The position numbers and the translations under genes were made by a program. Source: Pleurotus djamor (Eukaryota > Basidiomycota > Agaricomycetes > Agaricales > Pleurotaceae). From it: a DNA stretch of 49,772 nucleotides. Each line of letters starts with the position of its first letter. Positions within the stretch are counted from its first letter, which is position 1. Shown piece after piece: positions 1 to 19,531 of this stretch. A model generated the notes under the pieces. The model saw nothing but the letters and a program-made list of their open reading frames with translations, was not told where the DNA came from and did no database searches. The DNA lies in assembly GCA_029747585.1 (NCBI GenBank), contig JAPEVF010000129.1:50724-100495 (forward strand). Reading direction: 5' to 3'.

Positions 1-1178
1 ANTCAAAATTCTTTGATTTTTTGATGTTCCCATAAAACNCAGATTTTCACTTCGGAAGACGTGGAGCTNCCCCGGAAGGCGGTAGCCGATTACTTGGANA
101 GCTTCGANATGCGAGTGTGTGTGCGGTATATTGAGTTTNTGATAGACGANCGTGAGGAAGAGTCTTCAGACTTCCANGACCGTCTGGCAGAATCGTACTT
201 CAAGATGACGGTGATGGCTAAGAAGCAGGGTGATGCCAGTGAGTTGTCGTCTCGTAGTGGGAATTGTGAATCAATCTTCCCCCGCAGAGTTCGAGCACGA
301 AATGTATGCAAAGCTACTCCATTTCATCGATACTACGAAGCACTACCGCATTGAGCGGCTGTATGACATCTTGTCGACAACAGGTAATATCTTTTCACTT
401 TAACCTGCTCCGTCCTGTATAGCTGATCCCTTGGNTAGACCTCTACGAAGCGCGTGCTATTCTCCTTGGTCGCATGGGAAGACATGATCAAGCTCTCGAA
501 CTCTATGTTTACCAGTTGCATGACTACCACAAAGCCGAAGAGTACGCACCTTCTGGCCATGATGGGTTAGTCTCATTCTCACCCCATCCACAGGTATTGC
601 AAGAGGACATACAAGCCTGGCTCAGAAACGAGNAACGTATTCCTCACGTTACTCCGCATATACTTACGACCGACGGTGAAACTCGCCGAGGACGTCGATT
701 TGCTCCAGCCAGCTCTTGACCTCATCAGCCGGCAAAGCCCACGATTAGATTCCGTGGAGACCATGCGGCTTCTGCCGCCGTTGGTGACGGCACAGAGTGT
801 GCAAACTTTCCTTGTGGAAGCCCTTCGCGCTCCTGTGTTCGATGCTCAGGTTATTAGAAATATCAGTAAAGCGAGGAGCGACCANCTCGCAAGGAGACTT
901 ATGCTTTTGCAATCGAAGCGAGTGAAAGTAACAGACAGTCGAATGTAAGTTGAGTAGACCTTCTCATGCCGTCCCTTGCTAAACTCCGCCTCGATAGATG
1001 TCCCCAGTGCCACAAGCGCATAGGGAATAGTGTCATCGCTGTCCATGTTCCCAGGTAAGAGCATCCCGAATTGCGTTACTTTCTACTGAAACTCCTTGGC
1101 CTTAGGGGTGAAGTCACTCACTATCAGTGCCGAGAAGCGTTCTCTCGGAAACTTTCCGAGTCCAGGCGATACGTTTGA
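1..1178 (+). CDS. VPS39: VPS39/VAM6-like HOPS tethering subunit, 3' part
   Basis: This is the C-terminal part of the VPS39/VAM6 family, the HOPS subunit that tethers membranes to the vacuole or late endosome through Rab7. The gene continues beyond the left edge. Exons spliced by GT-AG give a VPS39-type central domain, then the hallmark stretch GRMGRHDQALELYVYQLHDY near 472-535, then a C-terminal helical domain. The last exons encode the terminal zinc-binding motif CPQCHKRIGN (about 1000-1030) and GEVTHYQCREAFSRKL (from about 1109), ending in TGA at 1176-1178. Introns are seen at about 385-437, 546-593, 945-999 and 1055-1107. Many Ns in the first 450 bases are substitutions and do not break the frame. 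The family call is firm; exact early exon edges are not. Confidence 0.93.
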
Positions 1179-1420
1179 GAGATACTTTGTTATTGATTTT
1201 GTCCCATTTACTTGCGCTCTAAGTATTACAAATGGCTACTGGAATATGATGTGACCAATGTTCAAGATGCAGTGTCTATANTGAAAGAACATACAATGCG
1301 AAAATGCGAATATACCAAGTGATGCGAATGTAGCAACTACAGCATGCGTAGTCTAATTTGAACAAATGCAATACATACAGATAAAGTTACAAACCAAATG
1401 CAATACAATAATGACGCGGT

Positions 1421-4400
1421 TTACAAGCAAGTCTTGCGCTTGATGCTGGATGTGGCTTCCTTGATCAAGGGAAGCCATTCGGCGACCTTAGTGAGCTCAT
1501 CGGTGGAGCCATTGAGGTTAGCCTCAATTTTGCGGAGTAGAAGGCGGCGGAGGGCTCGGATGTCACCGTCATCACTGTCGGTGAGAGTGGCAGCAAGGGA
1601 AGTACAGGAGGAGTTGGCAGATGAAAGAGCGGATGAAGGCGATGGCGCCAGGAGATAAAGGGAACGGTTCAAGTGAGGGGAAGATGAAGGCGACTCTTCA
1701 TTGCGATACGAGTACAGTTGTCGGAGGGTGTCAAGCGCGGTCTGACGTTTCTGTAGGCAAACCTTTAGTTTGAGCATGGAGTTAGAAGGATGGGGAGCTA
1801 CGTACCTCAATCGCTCTGTCAATTATCCGTTCGGTGCGAAGAACAGATTCGTGGGTCGTCTCAATGAATTGCTCCGCCTGAAAACTAGAGGTGAGATCGT
1901 GGGCAAGAAGAAAGAGCAGTCAACTTACAGTAGATATGATCTCTTCGACTTGTTGAAGATCTCTTCGGGCAGCATTGAGAACGATGTAAGCCAGCTGCAA
2001 CGGGGACTGGGTCTTGACATTGGATTGTACGCCTTTAGGGAGAGACTTGGGCGCGATTGAAAGGGGTATAGTCTTCGATGTGTCAATCGTCAGCTGAGGT
2101 CTAGAGCGTGCGGAAGACATTTCTTCTATAGGTTTCTTGACAAACCATGATTTCCATTTGCGCTTGAAGAAGTCGAAGGTCTTCTCATTGCTTGAGTTAT
2201 GGGTCTCGAATACTTCGATTGGCGTTGCTCGGGCTGTCAAGAAAGCCTCTTCTTCATCAATCAAGGTGGCTAGACGCACTCCTTGAGAACCAAAGCCGGA
2301 AAGAGAACGGAAAAAGGAGGGTGGTGAACGGTTCTCCTTAGTCGCAGAGCGAATAAGGTCGAGACACGCGTTTTGGATGGCGATGGAACACGCATCAGTG
2401 TGTTTGCTCGAAAACGACTTTGGGGAGCATTCGCCGGAGGCGAGTGTCGGCTTGTCACCTGCAACGTGAACATAGTCATCTTCATCGCCTGCAACCGCGG
2501 TGGCCTGTGAGTCTTGCGATTCGCGGAATCGACCATCTCGAAGGCGAATGGAATGTAGGCCATTACGATCAAGCTCCTCGTCGACATGGCGACAGACATT
2601 ATCAAGGAGAGCGACCACATGTGCAACGCCGGTTCGAAGTTGGGACAAATCCTTGTTGAGATCCTCCAACCGACTGCGATAGTGGGTCAAAATAATATTA
2701 CCAAGGCGCCGAGACTGAGCAAGATTTTCTGTCATCCCTTCGATAGTGCCAATATCTGGGGGTCGGTGTGCGCTTGGAGACGTCGACCGTAGATTAGAAA
2801 CGAGTTCTTGGGAAGATAGGGCGACATCATCCGTCAGTGCGATTTCGGGGTCGCGACTCGTCGGGAGACCCTGCAGGGGGCCAGAGAAAGAGACGATGGA
2901 AGTGAGAGATACGGTCGGCCGAAGGGCGCGAACAGTGTGGTTTGATAATGAAGATACAGATCGAAGGCGGTCACAATCGTCCCCAAAAGCAACACGGAAC
3001 TCCGGTTTAGCAATTTCCAGTGCAGTGAGCCTGTGAAGCACACGGTAAGTAACCAATAGCAAGATCCGCACGCTCTAGAACAGACATACCCTCGAGAATT
3101 ACGAAGCTCCCTGATACTGCCTGTTTTGTCGCATTCCAGAAATATCATGAGGATATCGATACACGATCCGTGCTCCGCAGCGATGTGAATGCAGGTTTCG
3201 TCATTGTTGTCGCGTGCAGAGAGGGGGGCTTGGAGGTCACGTATCAGGTGAACAGCGAATTGATACAGGGACAGCGAAGGATCCATATCGTCCTCAGACA
3301 GATGGGCGGAGTGGGCAAGACAGTGAAGGGGCGTGTAATTTTCTTTCGTGGTGAATAGAGAAACATCGGCGCCTGCACAATATATGGCATCGAGTATCGT
3401 CGTGGACAAATGTTTGCTGGAAGCGCTATGATGGATAGCACTCCACCCATTGCTGTCGGGTTGATTTACAAGGAGTGGAGAAGATGTAGTTGAACAGGAG
3501 TATAACAATGATTGTACAGATGCAGAGTCGGAAGATTGAATAGATTGAATGAGAGACGTGAGTTGGGTCGTAGAATCTTTGGCATGATTGGCAGCTGGAA
3601 CTTCTTTTGGGCAAGTCGAGAGGAATGATTCGCTCAGCGAAAGGAGGTCGTCTGAGCTCGACAAAAGGCGGGAGCGTTCGGAGTGCTACAGGAACGTTGG
3701 TATCGGAGCAAGTTTAAAGTATAAGTAAGACTTACTTGGCTCTCCTTCAACCGGTGCTGGCGAAGAGCAACCTCACACCCCCACAGAACACGGGGATGTC
3801 GTAATGAAAATTGGATAGATGTACGATGATTTTTGTCACGAAAGTCAGGACGAGCACCATGGGAGAGCTGTGACTATCGTTAGTAATAGACAGGCGTGAC
3901 GTATAACTGGTCCACTCACCAAAAGACGCGTCACTTCGATGTTTCCATCGCGAGCCGCATCTAAATTGAACTCAGAAGATGCGTCTTACGCGAAGAGAAG
4001 GGGGATCTTACACATGAGAGGAGTAGCCGCGTGCGAATCCATTCCATTCACTGAAACGGCCCCTAGACTGCAGTCTAAGAGACACTGTACAGCTTCGGGA
4101 GAGTTTAACCACGAGGCCAGTCCTAGCGGGGTGACTCCGTTTGTCGCGCCTTGAGGAGCATTCAGAGTATACAGAGTGACGTCTGGATGCTCAATGATAG
4201 TCCGGATGACTTGGAGACGCGAGGGCGTGACGAAGGACGCGTCTGACGCGTCGACTTCTTCCCAACTTCGAGAACGCGCGTCAACGGACTGGCACTTTGG
4301 ACAGTCGACTAGATAGGACATACCTTTCACCCGCGACAGCACACATAAGTACAGTTCGCCCACACTCATCCAGCGCGTTGATGTCGGCGCCCAAGTCGAG

Positions 4401-4475
4401 GGCGATGCGAAAACTGTCCGCATCACCGTTCAACGCGGCGCCATGGAGACCAAACGAATGTTGCTGGCGATCCAT
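1421..4475 (-). CDS. Ankyrin-repeat protein with helical C-terminal region
   Basis: Several exons join in frame into a protein of roughly 900-1000 residues. It starts at 4475 (MDRQQHSFGLHGAALNGDAD), and ankyrin-type units follow at once: ALDLGADINALDECGRTVLM, then NGVTPLGLASW, EVTRLLLSHGARPDFRDKN, NGWSAIHHSA, NYTPLHCLAHSAH and DETCIHIAAEHG. The middle holds a helical, coiled-coil-like stretch (RLEDLNKDLSQLRTGVAHVV), and the last exons are charged and helical (RALRRLLLRKIEANLN). Introns are about 55-60 nt; the first fits GT at 4326 with an acceptor just before a TTGGGAAG. Ankyrin repeats bind proteins, so a scaffold or regulatory role is likely, but I do not recognise the family. A TATA-like box lies about 70 nt upstream of the start. 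Exon borders at the 3' end are approximate. Confidence 0.75.
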
Positions 4476-5814
4476 AGATGACCGTGAGTATCGTATGCAA
4501 TGAGGGATTGGGGAAGGCAGGAAACGTCAAGGAGTGGGGAAGGTTATATAGCCGAGAAAAGGAAGACTGGCTAGAAGGAATTTGAGAAATCGGGGACAAT
4601 ACAGGCAAGACGCAAAGGGCTGAGATGATGATCGGGGAGAAGCAATGTCCCGGAATTTGATTTGATTATTTTCCGGATTTTGTTTGATGTTGAGGAAAGA
4701 GGGGGTGTTCGACGTACTCGATGAGCGCCGCGTCGAGGGCATAAGTACTCAAAACCTCGTGTGGGAGGGAACGGAAAAAAGGTGCAACGAGGCATCAGAA
4801 TATGAGAACTTGAGCCTTCCCTGAGCAAACTCTCTGCAGGTGTGTTTAAATTGCATAACCCCGAAGTGTAAGAGGCGCTTTTGTGTGCGAAGCCCTAGCC
4901 TCATGCCGGGTATTTCACCTAATTGCAACAAATCCCCGTGAGATCACTGACGAGAGTGTGCACCAATTCGGTTTCTGGAACCAAAAAAGAAAAAGCCTTC
5001 AAGCTGTGAGAAATGGAATCTCCCTATGACAAGAGGTCGTGTGTGATGCAGTCACTAACGGGAACAGAGCGAACCATTGAGAAGCACCTTATTTGGCCAC
5101 GGAGTAGGAGGCAAACAAAAACGGAGGGCATCCCGTTTTCGGTATCCTGAAGGGGCTTTCTGAAGTGTGTCCGACGTCGCTGGAACTTTCCCCCGCAGGC
5201 TATCCAATCGGCTGGTCGTTCGTGCATATGCTCGAGAACGTCCCCACAGATAAACACGAAATAGTTCTGCCTTGATTCTCGGACGGCATCTTGCGTCTTC
5301 GCGTCCACAGGCTGCGCACCTTAGCACTGATATTCATAAATCAACACCTTGATCCAAGTAGACAGACGACACGATGCTCGCACCGTCTAGCGTCCATGAG
5401 ATTCTGAGACAGAGACAAATGTGCACCGCCATGCGCCTAACCTGGAGCCTGAGGTGATTTCCCTTTTCACAAAGTCACATCGTACCCTGCAACGAGAGAA
5501 AACTTCACTCACCGAAACAAGCCCCGAGCCGACGAAGCCAGGCGAGTCGTGACGGAATTCTATTGGGAAAGTATTGCGCCGATTCGAAATGGAATAAATA
5601 TGCGTATGTGAGTGGATGATGCATTGATGTGGGGTAGTATGTAGCAGAATAACTGAGTGAGTGGTTGTATTGTAGTTGGTAATAATAATGTTACATATGT
5701 AGTATGATGGGATCATCAAGCATTGCAAGACATATGTTCTCGAGACTATGGAAAGAAGAAAGGAAAGGTCGTGTGCATGGGTGGGTACACAACTGATTGT
5801 CCCGGTGGATGATC
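4476..5814. other. Intergenic region, ankyrin gene promoter and MEX67 3' flank
   Basis: This 1.3 kb stretch lies between two minus-strand genes. It holds the presumed promoter of the ankyrin gene near 4476-4700, including a TATA-like box, and the 3' flank of MEX67 near 5580-5814, which is AT-rich. Open frames here are short, lack splice-consistent extensions and resemble nothing I know. I see no gene. Confidence 0.6.
4544..4550 (-). promoter_or_regulatory. TATA-like box of the ankyrin gene
   Basis: TATATAA on the minus strand, about 70 nt upstream of the ankyrin gene start at 4475. The spacing suits a core promoter. It is inferred from position only. Confidence 0.45.
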
Positions 5815-8148
5815 CTACAAAAAGGCATCCCTGCCCAATGTGCCCTGCAAAATCCGCCGTTAGTATCGAGAATATAAGCACCGAAACTAGAGGCGCGACT
5901 CACTTTAACCTCATTAAAGTTAGCGACAGCCCGCTCCACATCCCACTGATTCCCAGTTAAACAGTCCACTGCGAACTTGACATTCAACGAAGTACGCTGA
6001 CAAATGTCCAGCACAAGGGGTCGCTGAAACTCCGGCTAGTGATTGACAGGTAGAACGCAACGTAAGTATCAATAGCTCATAAACATAGAAAGATGAACAC
6101 GTACAATGGTGGATAGAAGGGCTTGTTGCTCCGGCGGGAGCATTAACGACGACTGTGCCGTAGCTGGTGTTGGATTGGGTTCACCAGCCTGAACCTTCAA
6201 GGGACCGGGTCTCCATGCTTCGCAACTTGAGTAGTGACGAATAACCCATTGATCTGACAGGATGACAACATTCCATCCGTTGATCTTCGCACTGGGGTAC
6301 AATGAGCAAAGGGGCATGAATGTAGATAGCTCGACTTACGCAGAACCTTCTGGCGCAGGAGCTAAGATAAACGATCGGTCAAATGACCGAACACCATCCG
6401 CTCCGACTAAACAAACAATCCTTGTTAAATGTAATGACATTGAGGCCGAAGAAATATACGAACGTTCTACGAATTCACCGTGGACAACCAACAAAAGTCC
6501 AACCGCATCTCCGTGAGGAACGGGGAACGAGTCCACACAGAACTTTTCCGGGGGACCAGCAATGTCGTGCTTCGTCCCAGGAAGGGCTAATACGGATTTC
6601 ACGATTTCGGCACCGCCCACATGGAGACTTTTGAATTGCTTGTCTAGAACGATGTTGCCTCGACTGAGATTTCGCGAACCGCCCTCACTGTTGGATATCC
6701 ACGATGTCCAATCAAGACGCCGTTGATTTGGCAGACTACGTGACGTGTGAAGGCCGGCTATGCGAGCTCGAGTTGGTATAGTGGTGTTTACTGAGTACGA
6801 GAATGTCGCAGATGGGTGATAAGCGTTCAACAGGTCTGAACGTTGCGAATCGAATGTCGTGAAAAAGCTAACTTCGGTATGAGCGTTGCGAATAAGTGGA
6901 TCCAGGGAAAGACTGACCGCATGAGAAAATCGCTAACCATCGTGCCGTCGACTCCGGTAACGAATGAGGGTTGCATGTCAACCGGAAATGTGCTTGATGA
7001 GGGTTTCGTGACGGAGCTACTTGAGGCTGTAGGCTGCGGTACGTCAAATGCGATTTGGGTAACAGGTTCGTGGTCGAGCATTTCCAAGGAAGAGAATTTC
7101 CTCGTCACCTCCCTAGAATATATGTTTACATCGTGGGTGGAACACGCGCATACATATGCACTCACGTTCTGTACCGATCTATCCGACCTTGCTTAACCTC
7201 CTCCTCACGCAAAGGATTGCCAACAAGAATGAGCTCCCGAAGATATTCGAGGCGCCCTTTCTTAGAAGCGATGCTATCCAACTCTTTCCATGACCGTATC
7301 TTGTTTTTTGCAAGCGAAAGATTTGCGAGGCGCGGGAGATAATGTGATATGGTTGTCAACATAGCGCCGGTGAGGCAGTTATCCGCGAGGGATATTGTTT
7401 GAACTTCTGGCTTCAACTGCGAAGCCAACTTGAAGATGACGGCGGCCTCTCTGACAGAGCCGCCAGAACCGGGCGGCGACAAGCGATGCTGTTTCAGCAA
7501 CTCATCCTTCGCCATGGACTGAAAATTGAGTCAGTAAAATCGCTCGATACCATGCTTACAGGCCTAGCCCAAACATATGGCCTGGTCTTCACCTCGAGGT
7601 TGAGGAACCGAGTGTCGGGATTCCATCGTTTATTCACAAACTCCCTCCAAGCCTCTATAACCTTTGTCGGAACCCGGGATGTAACTGATGCGGATTTTGC
7701 GGGGCGCGGGTCCCCTGATGTGCTGGTTGTAGATGATATAGCATTCCGTCGTAAGCGGCCAGCAATGGTAGGCCTCTCAGCAGCGCCACGGATGTTTAGT
7801 GGATTGGATCTTGCTGAATGCTGAAAGAAACCAATACGGAATTTGCGTAAGTGATCGTTGTCGCCAGATAGAAAACAGAGCATCGTGTATGTGCAATGGT
7901 GCCCTGCCAAAATCGGAATGATGAGAGATGGTAATTACCATGCGACTGCTGCTTGCTGCGGGTGTGTCCTTCAAGATGGCGTCCACAAGACGGGTTTTGT
8001 GCGCGCGTATCTTTGATGCTCCCTTGCGTCCCCCAGGCCTTTCCGTAGCGTCCTTCATTCTCTCATCCCGGTCAATGAGGCCGGCTCCACGAAGTGCGTT
8101 CGAAGCAACAACATTGGGACCGGGCATGACCGTAGCCGTCGAGAACAT
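5815..8148 (-). CDS. MEX67: mRNA export receptor MEX67 (NXF1/TAP family)
   Basis: MEX67 carries mature mRNPs through the nuclear pore together with MTR2. Domains appear in the expected order. A basic N-terminus is followed by an N-terminal region ending [20 protein letters not shown]. Leucine-rich repeats follow ([38 protein letters not shown]), then an NTF2-like domain ([18 protein letters not shown] to VHGEFVE). The C-terminal UBA-like TAP-C domain ([20 protein letters not shown]) ends with the exon GTLGRDAFL and stop TAG at 5815-5817. Introns are short GT-AG, for example one right before [12 protein letters not shown] start at [11 protein letters not shown] (8148). An in-frame upstream ATG at 8337 (MSRTSAAAVSRG) would add 63 residues, so the N-terminus is uncertain while the identity is not. 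Confidence 0.94.
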
Positions 8149-8932
8149 TGCGCGCAAGCGGTGATGATGAGGGGGGTAGTATGTGAGACCGACGGGCTCT
8201 TGCGGTGTTGTGGTCGTCGGTAGTGGTGGTGGTTGAAAGGAGAGACTTAGCCACCCGTCATTGTATCGCGAAACAGGGAAATATGACTCAGATTTTCTCA
8301 CGCCCCGCGACACAGCCGCAGCCGAAGTTCGACTCATTTGGAAAATTACGTAAGCACACATTGAACGGACTTGGGCTCTAGCCTCTAGCGGGCCGCCGCC
8401 TAGCGGCCTACATGGCGTGGACAATAACCTGGATCCCTCCAACATAAACATACAATATCACAGGTCTCGAAGCGCCGACATGCGTAAGTACTCAAAAATG
8501 AAGCTGTGTGACCATTGCCAGCCTCAGAGCCTCGATGACGACTCCACAAGCTCGAGAGTCGAGAGGACCGACGACTTGAAGCGGGTAGAGGGAGATACTC
8601 ACAGAACTGCGTCTGATTGGATTTCCATCACCACCACGCAAACGGAATGTACAATACAGTCAATCACAGCCAGCACAGGTAATGGAAAGTGGATGTGACC
8701 AAGAGAAGAGTCACGACTGGCGAGGAGAGGCTTGACAGGTGTTAAAGCTTGAAGGTTTACAGGCATGATGTGGTTAAGCCTGGCTTTCTAGAGATCATGT
8801 CAACAAACTTTTGTCTTTGCGTAATGTGAGTATAAACGTATTAGACTTCATTGCGTACGAACAGCAATCCCCAACGGGCAAGAGAAGAATCAAGGAAACC
8901 CAAAAAACCACCGCATGGCACACAGCAAGCAA
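8149..8932. other. Intergenic region upstream of MEX67
   Basis: This holds the MEX67 promoter and possibly an N-terminal extension of its coding region (frame open up to 8451). The rest is the 3' flank of the next minus-strand gene. The plus-strand open frame at 8417-8698 has no recognisable motif or splice context and is not called. Confidence 0.55.
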
Positions 8933-10972
8933 TCAATCTTCATCATCGAAATCGTCGAAGAATAAGCACGGCCCCACGTAAAAATCCCCTTCCTTTCGCA
9001 ATACCCGATTTGTATTTGATCGCAAAGCCAGTCGAGAATCTGGTTCTGGTACCACGACGTCGTGCAGGGACGACATCGTAGTAGGCGGCGACGAGAAGGT
9101 AACATGACGTTCCAGAGGTTCCGAGTCCCTTGGGGAGGAAACAGCCTTTACTTGGGGAAGCAAAGAGACACCGTCGTCGACGTTTGGCCCTTGGACAGCA
9201 GGGTGGCCAGGAGGGCCGTTGAGAGAACCGTATTCAGAGATGTGGCCAGAGTCTAGGCAGGACGAGTCTTTGTTGGGGTTTCCAGAAGGCGAGGTAATAT
9301 ATCTTGGAGGCTCAACCTCGATCTCTAAATGTTCATCGTCTTCAAAGTACCTGGGCAAGCGATGGGATAGCTTGATATGTCGTGGTGGACTACCAGAATC
9401 CGTAGCGTGGCTAGGCTGGGGTTGGTCGAGATCGTTGAGATGCATCGGGGAGTAATTAGACAGATCCTGGTCGTTGATGAAACTCATGGAAGGAGAAGGG
9501 AGAGACGAAGAGAAGTCCTGAAAACCATCCTGCGCAGGAACCATATTGCTTGTCGCAGAAGAGTAGTCTACCAGATGGTCCAGAACAGGATCGCTCAAAA
9601 CGGCATGATCCTCAACGTCACTTTCATCACATTGGATGTCGGAATCAGTTCGTTTGAATATATCCACTTCGAGATCAGGTACGGGGAACGAATGGACAGC
9701 AGGAATTGAGTCGTTGTCGTTCTGACGTACGAGTACTTCCGGCCTAAGATCTAGCAAGTCATCGAGTGCCTTCCAAGGGTCAGGTTGATACAGCAAATTC
9801 TCCGGAGACACGCTGTGCAACTGCAGATCGAACGGTTCTTCGGTGTAGGGTGGATCTGAGAGCATCTGCGAAGAACTATAGCCCACGAGATTGGGCGCCT
9901 CCCAGGCTGAGGGGTCGTCGAAATGTTCGTCGAAATCGAGCGTTGAAGATGTAGCCGTGAAGAAGTTAGAGACCCTGGGAGATGAGCGAGAGTAGCCAGG
10001 ATGGCGAAGTCCGAGCGTAGATGGACTAGAAGCCGTAGTAAAGTCAGAGTCGTGGCAGGAAGGAACGGAAGAGCCTGGAAGAGAGGAAGACGGAGAGGAG
10101 TACGAAAAGTTATTCGGACGGAAGCTAGAGGGCTTCAGCTCCGTTGGAGAGTGCATAGAGTTAATCTTGGTTTCATATCGCCGTGCTTCTGGTTGAAGAT
10201 GAATCCTCCATGAGGAACTAGGATGTTGGGAGCTTTCATCCATTTTTCTAGGCCATCGAAGCTAGATGAGGGGCAATTCCTGAGAACATAACCAAGGAAA
10301 TGGAGGTAGTAAGGGCACCTGACGCTTGGAATGTATGTTTGGATGTCTATTCTCGTCATACTCTTCGCTTCGTTTCCTCTTAAACCCGCACCCCAAGGTC
10401 ATTCTACTTGCTGAACTTGGCTCCTTCAGAACGACCGGACAATGATGGAGTCCCGCAAGGTCACGCATGCCGAGAGCTTTATCCAATGTAGCCCTAATGA
10501 ACAAAGCTAATGGGGGTGTGAGAATCAATGCAACGATGTCAGAAGCCAGGAACCTCTTACGCTGAGTTTCGTCCAGTTCTCTCAGAATATCGGATTCCCT
10601 CGTCCCAGATTCCAATTCGATCAAGCGGGTAATGGGAGGTTTAAACGGCGATGGTCCAGGAATAAACCCTACGGAGGAAGGTTCGGAGTCGATATTAACA
10701 TCTTCTTGACGATATGCATGCTTCAGAGTTATCTTTGGCCGGCCGTTTATTTTGATATCGGTAGGAAGGTCGTCGGATAGCAGAGTCGCTGATAAGTGTG
10801 GTTTCGAGTTCAGCCCAAGACGCTGTCGACCAAAGTATGCCTTTTGAGCTCGTAGGGTTGGATTTTTTGATCGAGTTTTGAAGGCGTTTCTGTGTCTCTG
10901 CTTAGTATGCCGATATTGATGTGAACAGGTTGTTAGGTACCTCTTTCCGCCCATGTAGTTGGCACCAACCAT
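8933..10972 (-). CDS. Conserved mushroom orphan protein (MVGANYMGGKR type)
   Basis: The start at 10972 reads MVGANYMGGKR. A 51-nt intron (10890-10940) then joins to NAFKTRSKNPTLRAQKAYFG, which restores a continuous basic N-terminus. From memory this opening is shared by hypothetical proteins of many Agaricomycetes; I cannot verify that here. A second intron (10262-10318, 57 nt) removes an in-frame TAG and links KRQ to LRWPRKMDESSQHPSSS. The product is about 648 residues. The rest is Ser/Pro/Asp-rich and largely disordered (SYSSPSSSLPGSS, then acidic segments), ending FFDDFDDED. The basic head, Lys/Arg cluster FKRKRSEEYDENRH and long disordered tail suggest a nuclear or regulatory protein, but the function is unknown. 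The second splice is inferred from frame and length. Confidence 0.78.
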
Positions 10973-11443
10973 GATAGATGAGAGCCAGATAGGATTGAGG
11001 CCTTGACCAGTATATGAACTATGTGAGAGATCAAGAAGAAAACTCGTCCGACAACGAACTGCATGTTCGGAACGCCTTCGCGGGCGTCTAATCTAAGTTC
11101 GCAGTCACCTCCACTGCTACTTCCTCACTGCTCAGGTTTCCCTATCAGGTCCTCCGTTCGTATCCTTACATTCTGTATAGTAAACTCTGGAAAACCAAAC
11201 AGTTTCCATATGACTTGATTCTATCGCCGCACAAAACATGAGCTTGGTCCGAACCAAAAGCCCACCGTTTGCCGATTGAAAGAATCCACCAAGTTCGTCA
11301 TGTGCAGCGAATATTTTCTCAACTCCCACTCTCTGCCTCTGGTGGGAATGCCTTTTCTTCAAAGCTGTAGAGCTCGATACTCATCCGCACGGGCAGGCTA
11401 GATATAAAAGCGCAACGGCGGTCAACCATGTACTTCCCGCATC
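10973..11443. other. Divergent promoter region
   Basis: This region lies between the minus-strand orphan gene and the plus-strand first esterase, so it should carry both promoters. A TATAAAA is placed for the esterase. No gene is seen. Confidence 0.6.
11403..11409 (+). promoter_or_regulatory. TATA box of esterase 1
   Basis: TATAAAA, about 35 nt upstream of the ATG at 11444. Very short 5' leader expected. Confidence 0.6.
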
Positions 11444-13830
<2,387 letters not shown>

Positions 13831-14082
13831 GCTACGTATGGTGTTCAAGAGCTAAACGTGTACATAGATGAAATCAAGGAATTATTTTGGGAGGCAACGC
13901 NTTTTTTTCTTTGTTCCCATTCAACCCACGCATTCTTATGGGGAAAGAACTTCAAGTCCCTTCGCTGCATGTCGTCTCTCAAGGACCTGATTGGTGTCCA
14001 AGTTACTCACCGGTTCGCACTACCCGCGCGGGGAGGTTGGTATAAATAATGCGCATGCTATTATGAGTCCTTTCATCCACCC
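13831..14082. other. Spacer between esterases 1 and 2
   Basis: Contains the 3' flank of copy 1, an N at 13901 next to a T run, and a TATAAAT just upstream of copy 2. Confidence 0.6.
14041..14047 (+). promoter_or_regulatory. TATA box of esterase 2
   Basis: TATAAAT about 36-42 nt upstream of the ATG at 14083, spaced as in copy 1. Confidence 0.6.
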
Positions 14083-16485
<2,403 letters not shown>

Positions 16486-16843
16486 ATTTGTTTGAATACG
16501 TAGTAGCATGTAAACGCTTCCGTGCAACCAGGGCTCCTGTCGAAACCAGGGGTTAGTACTGTGCCAAATTGAGCGGCCGCCTAACACGACTTTCTCCGTC
16601 TTTCGACGGTCTTCTTCTGTCTTCCCAGCACTCCATCATAACCCGGACCTGGTGGTAGCGCATGCTGTACGAAATATACCTCATGATTCATCACAAGACT
16701 CTCGATGAGAATCTCGCTATGCACTTACAAAGAAATGTGCTACTTATAGCAAATAACCCGTGAATATATAAGTCATTCTTGAGCTTGAATACTTGTGCCT
16801 GCAAGGGCTTCGCGACAATCCCATCGTCCGGAAGTTCTCCCCA
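16486..16843. other. Spacer between esterases 2 and 3
   Basis: 3' flank of copy 2 and promoter of copy 3. It holds a TATATAA at 16765-16771; an open frame runs upstream of the chosen ATG but lacks a signal sequence. No other gene seen. Confidence 0.6.
16765..16771 (+). promoter_or_regulatory. TATA box of esterase 3
   Basis: TATATAA 73-79 nt upstream of the ATG at 16844. Confidence 0.5.
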
Positions 16844-19244
<2,401 letters not shown>

Positions 19245-19498
19245 TGCGAACTTAAGAATCTCGAGTACATTCTTTCGTGTAAAGACATAGCTAAGAACTT
19301 GAAGTCGGTGGTCGATCGATGATGGTCTGCATTACACCATTGATTTGAAAAACTGGGAAGGCCTTTGTAATTTTGGAGGATCCGTCGCGCTCTCCTACCG
19401 TACAACCGAGGGCTTGGTGACAAATTACAATGAGTAGGCATGGAGGAGCTTAACATGCGCTTGACCGGCTCATGTAGAACAGGCTTCAGCGAGAGGGC

Positions 19499-19505
19499 TA
19501 TATAA
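19499..19505 (+). promoter_or_regulatory. TATA box of secreted protein 1
   Basis: TATATAA about 140 nt upstream of the ATG at 19644 and about 27-33 nt before the duplicated leader segment. Confidence 0.55.
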
Positions 19506-19531
19506 TCCCTTTGCAATCATCCAAGATTCTC

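Noticed and set aside
5387..5881. Minus-strand open frame running past the MEX67 stop
   Set aside because: It reads through the last MEX67 intron in another frame; the spliced GTLGRDAFL end fits the family.
11132..11362. Minus-strand open frame in the divergent promoter
   Set aside because: Short, no motif, and lies between two genes whose promoters must sit there.
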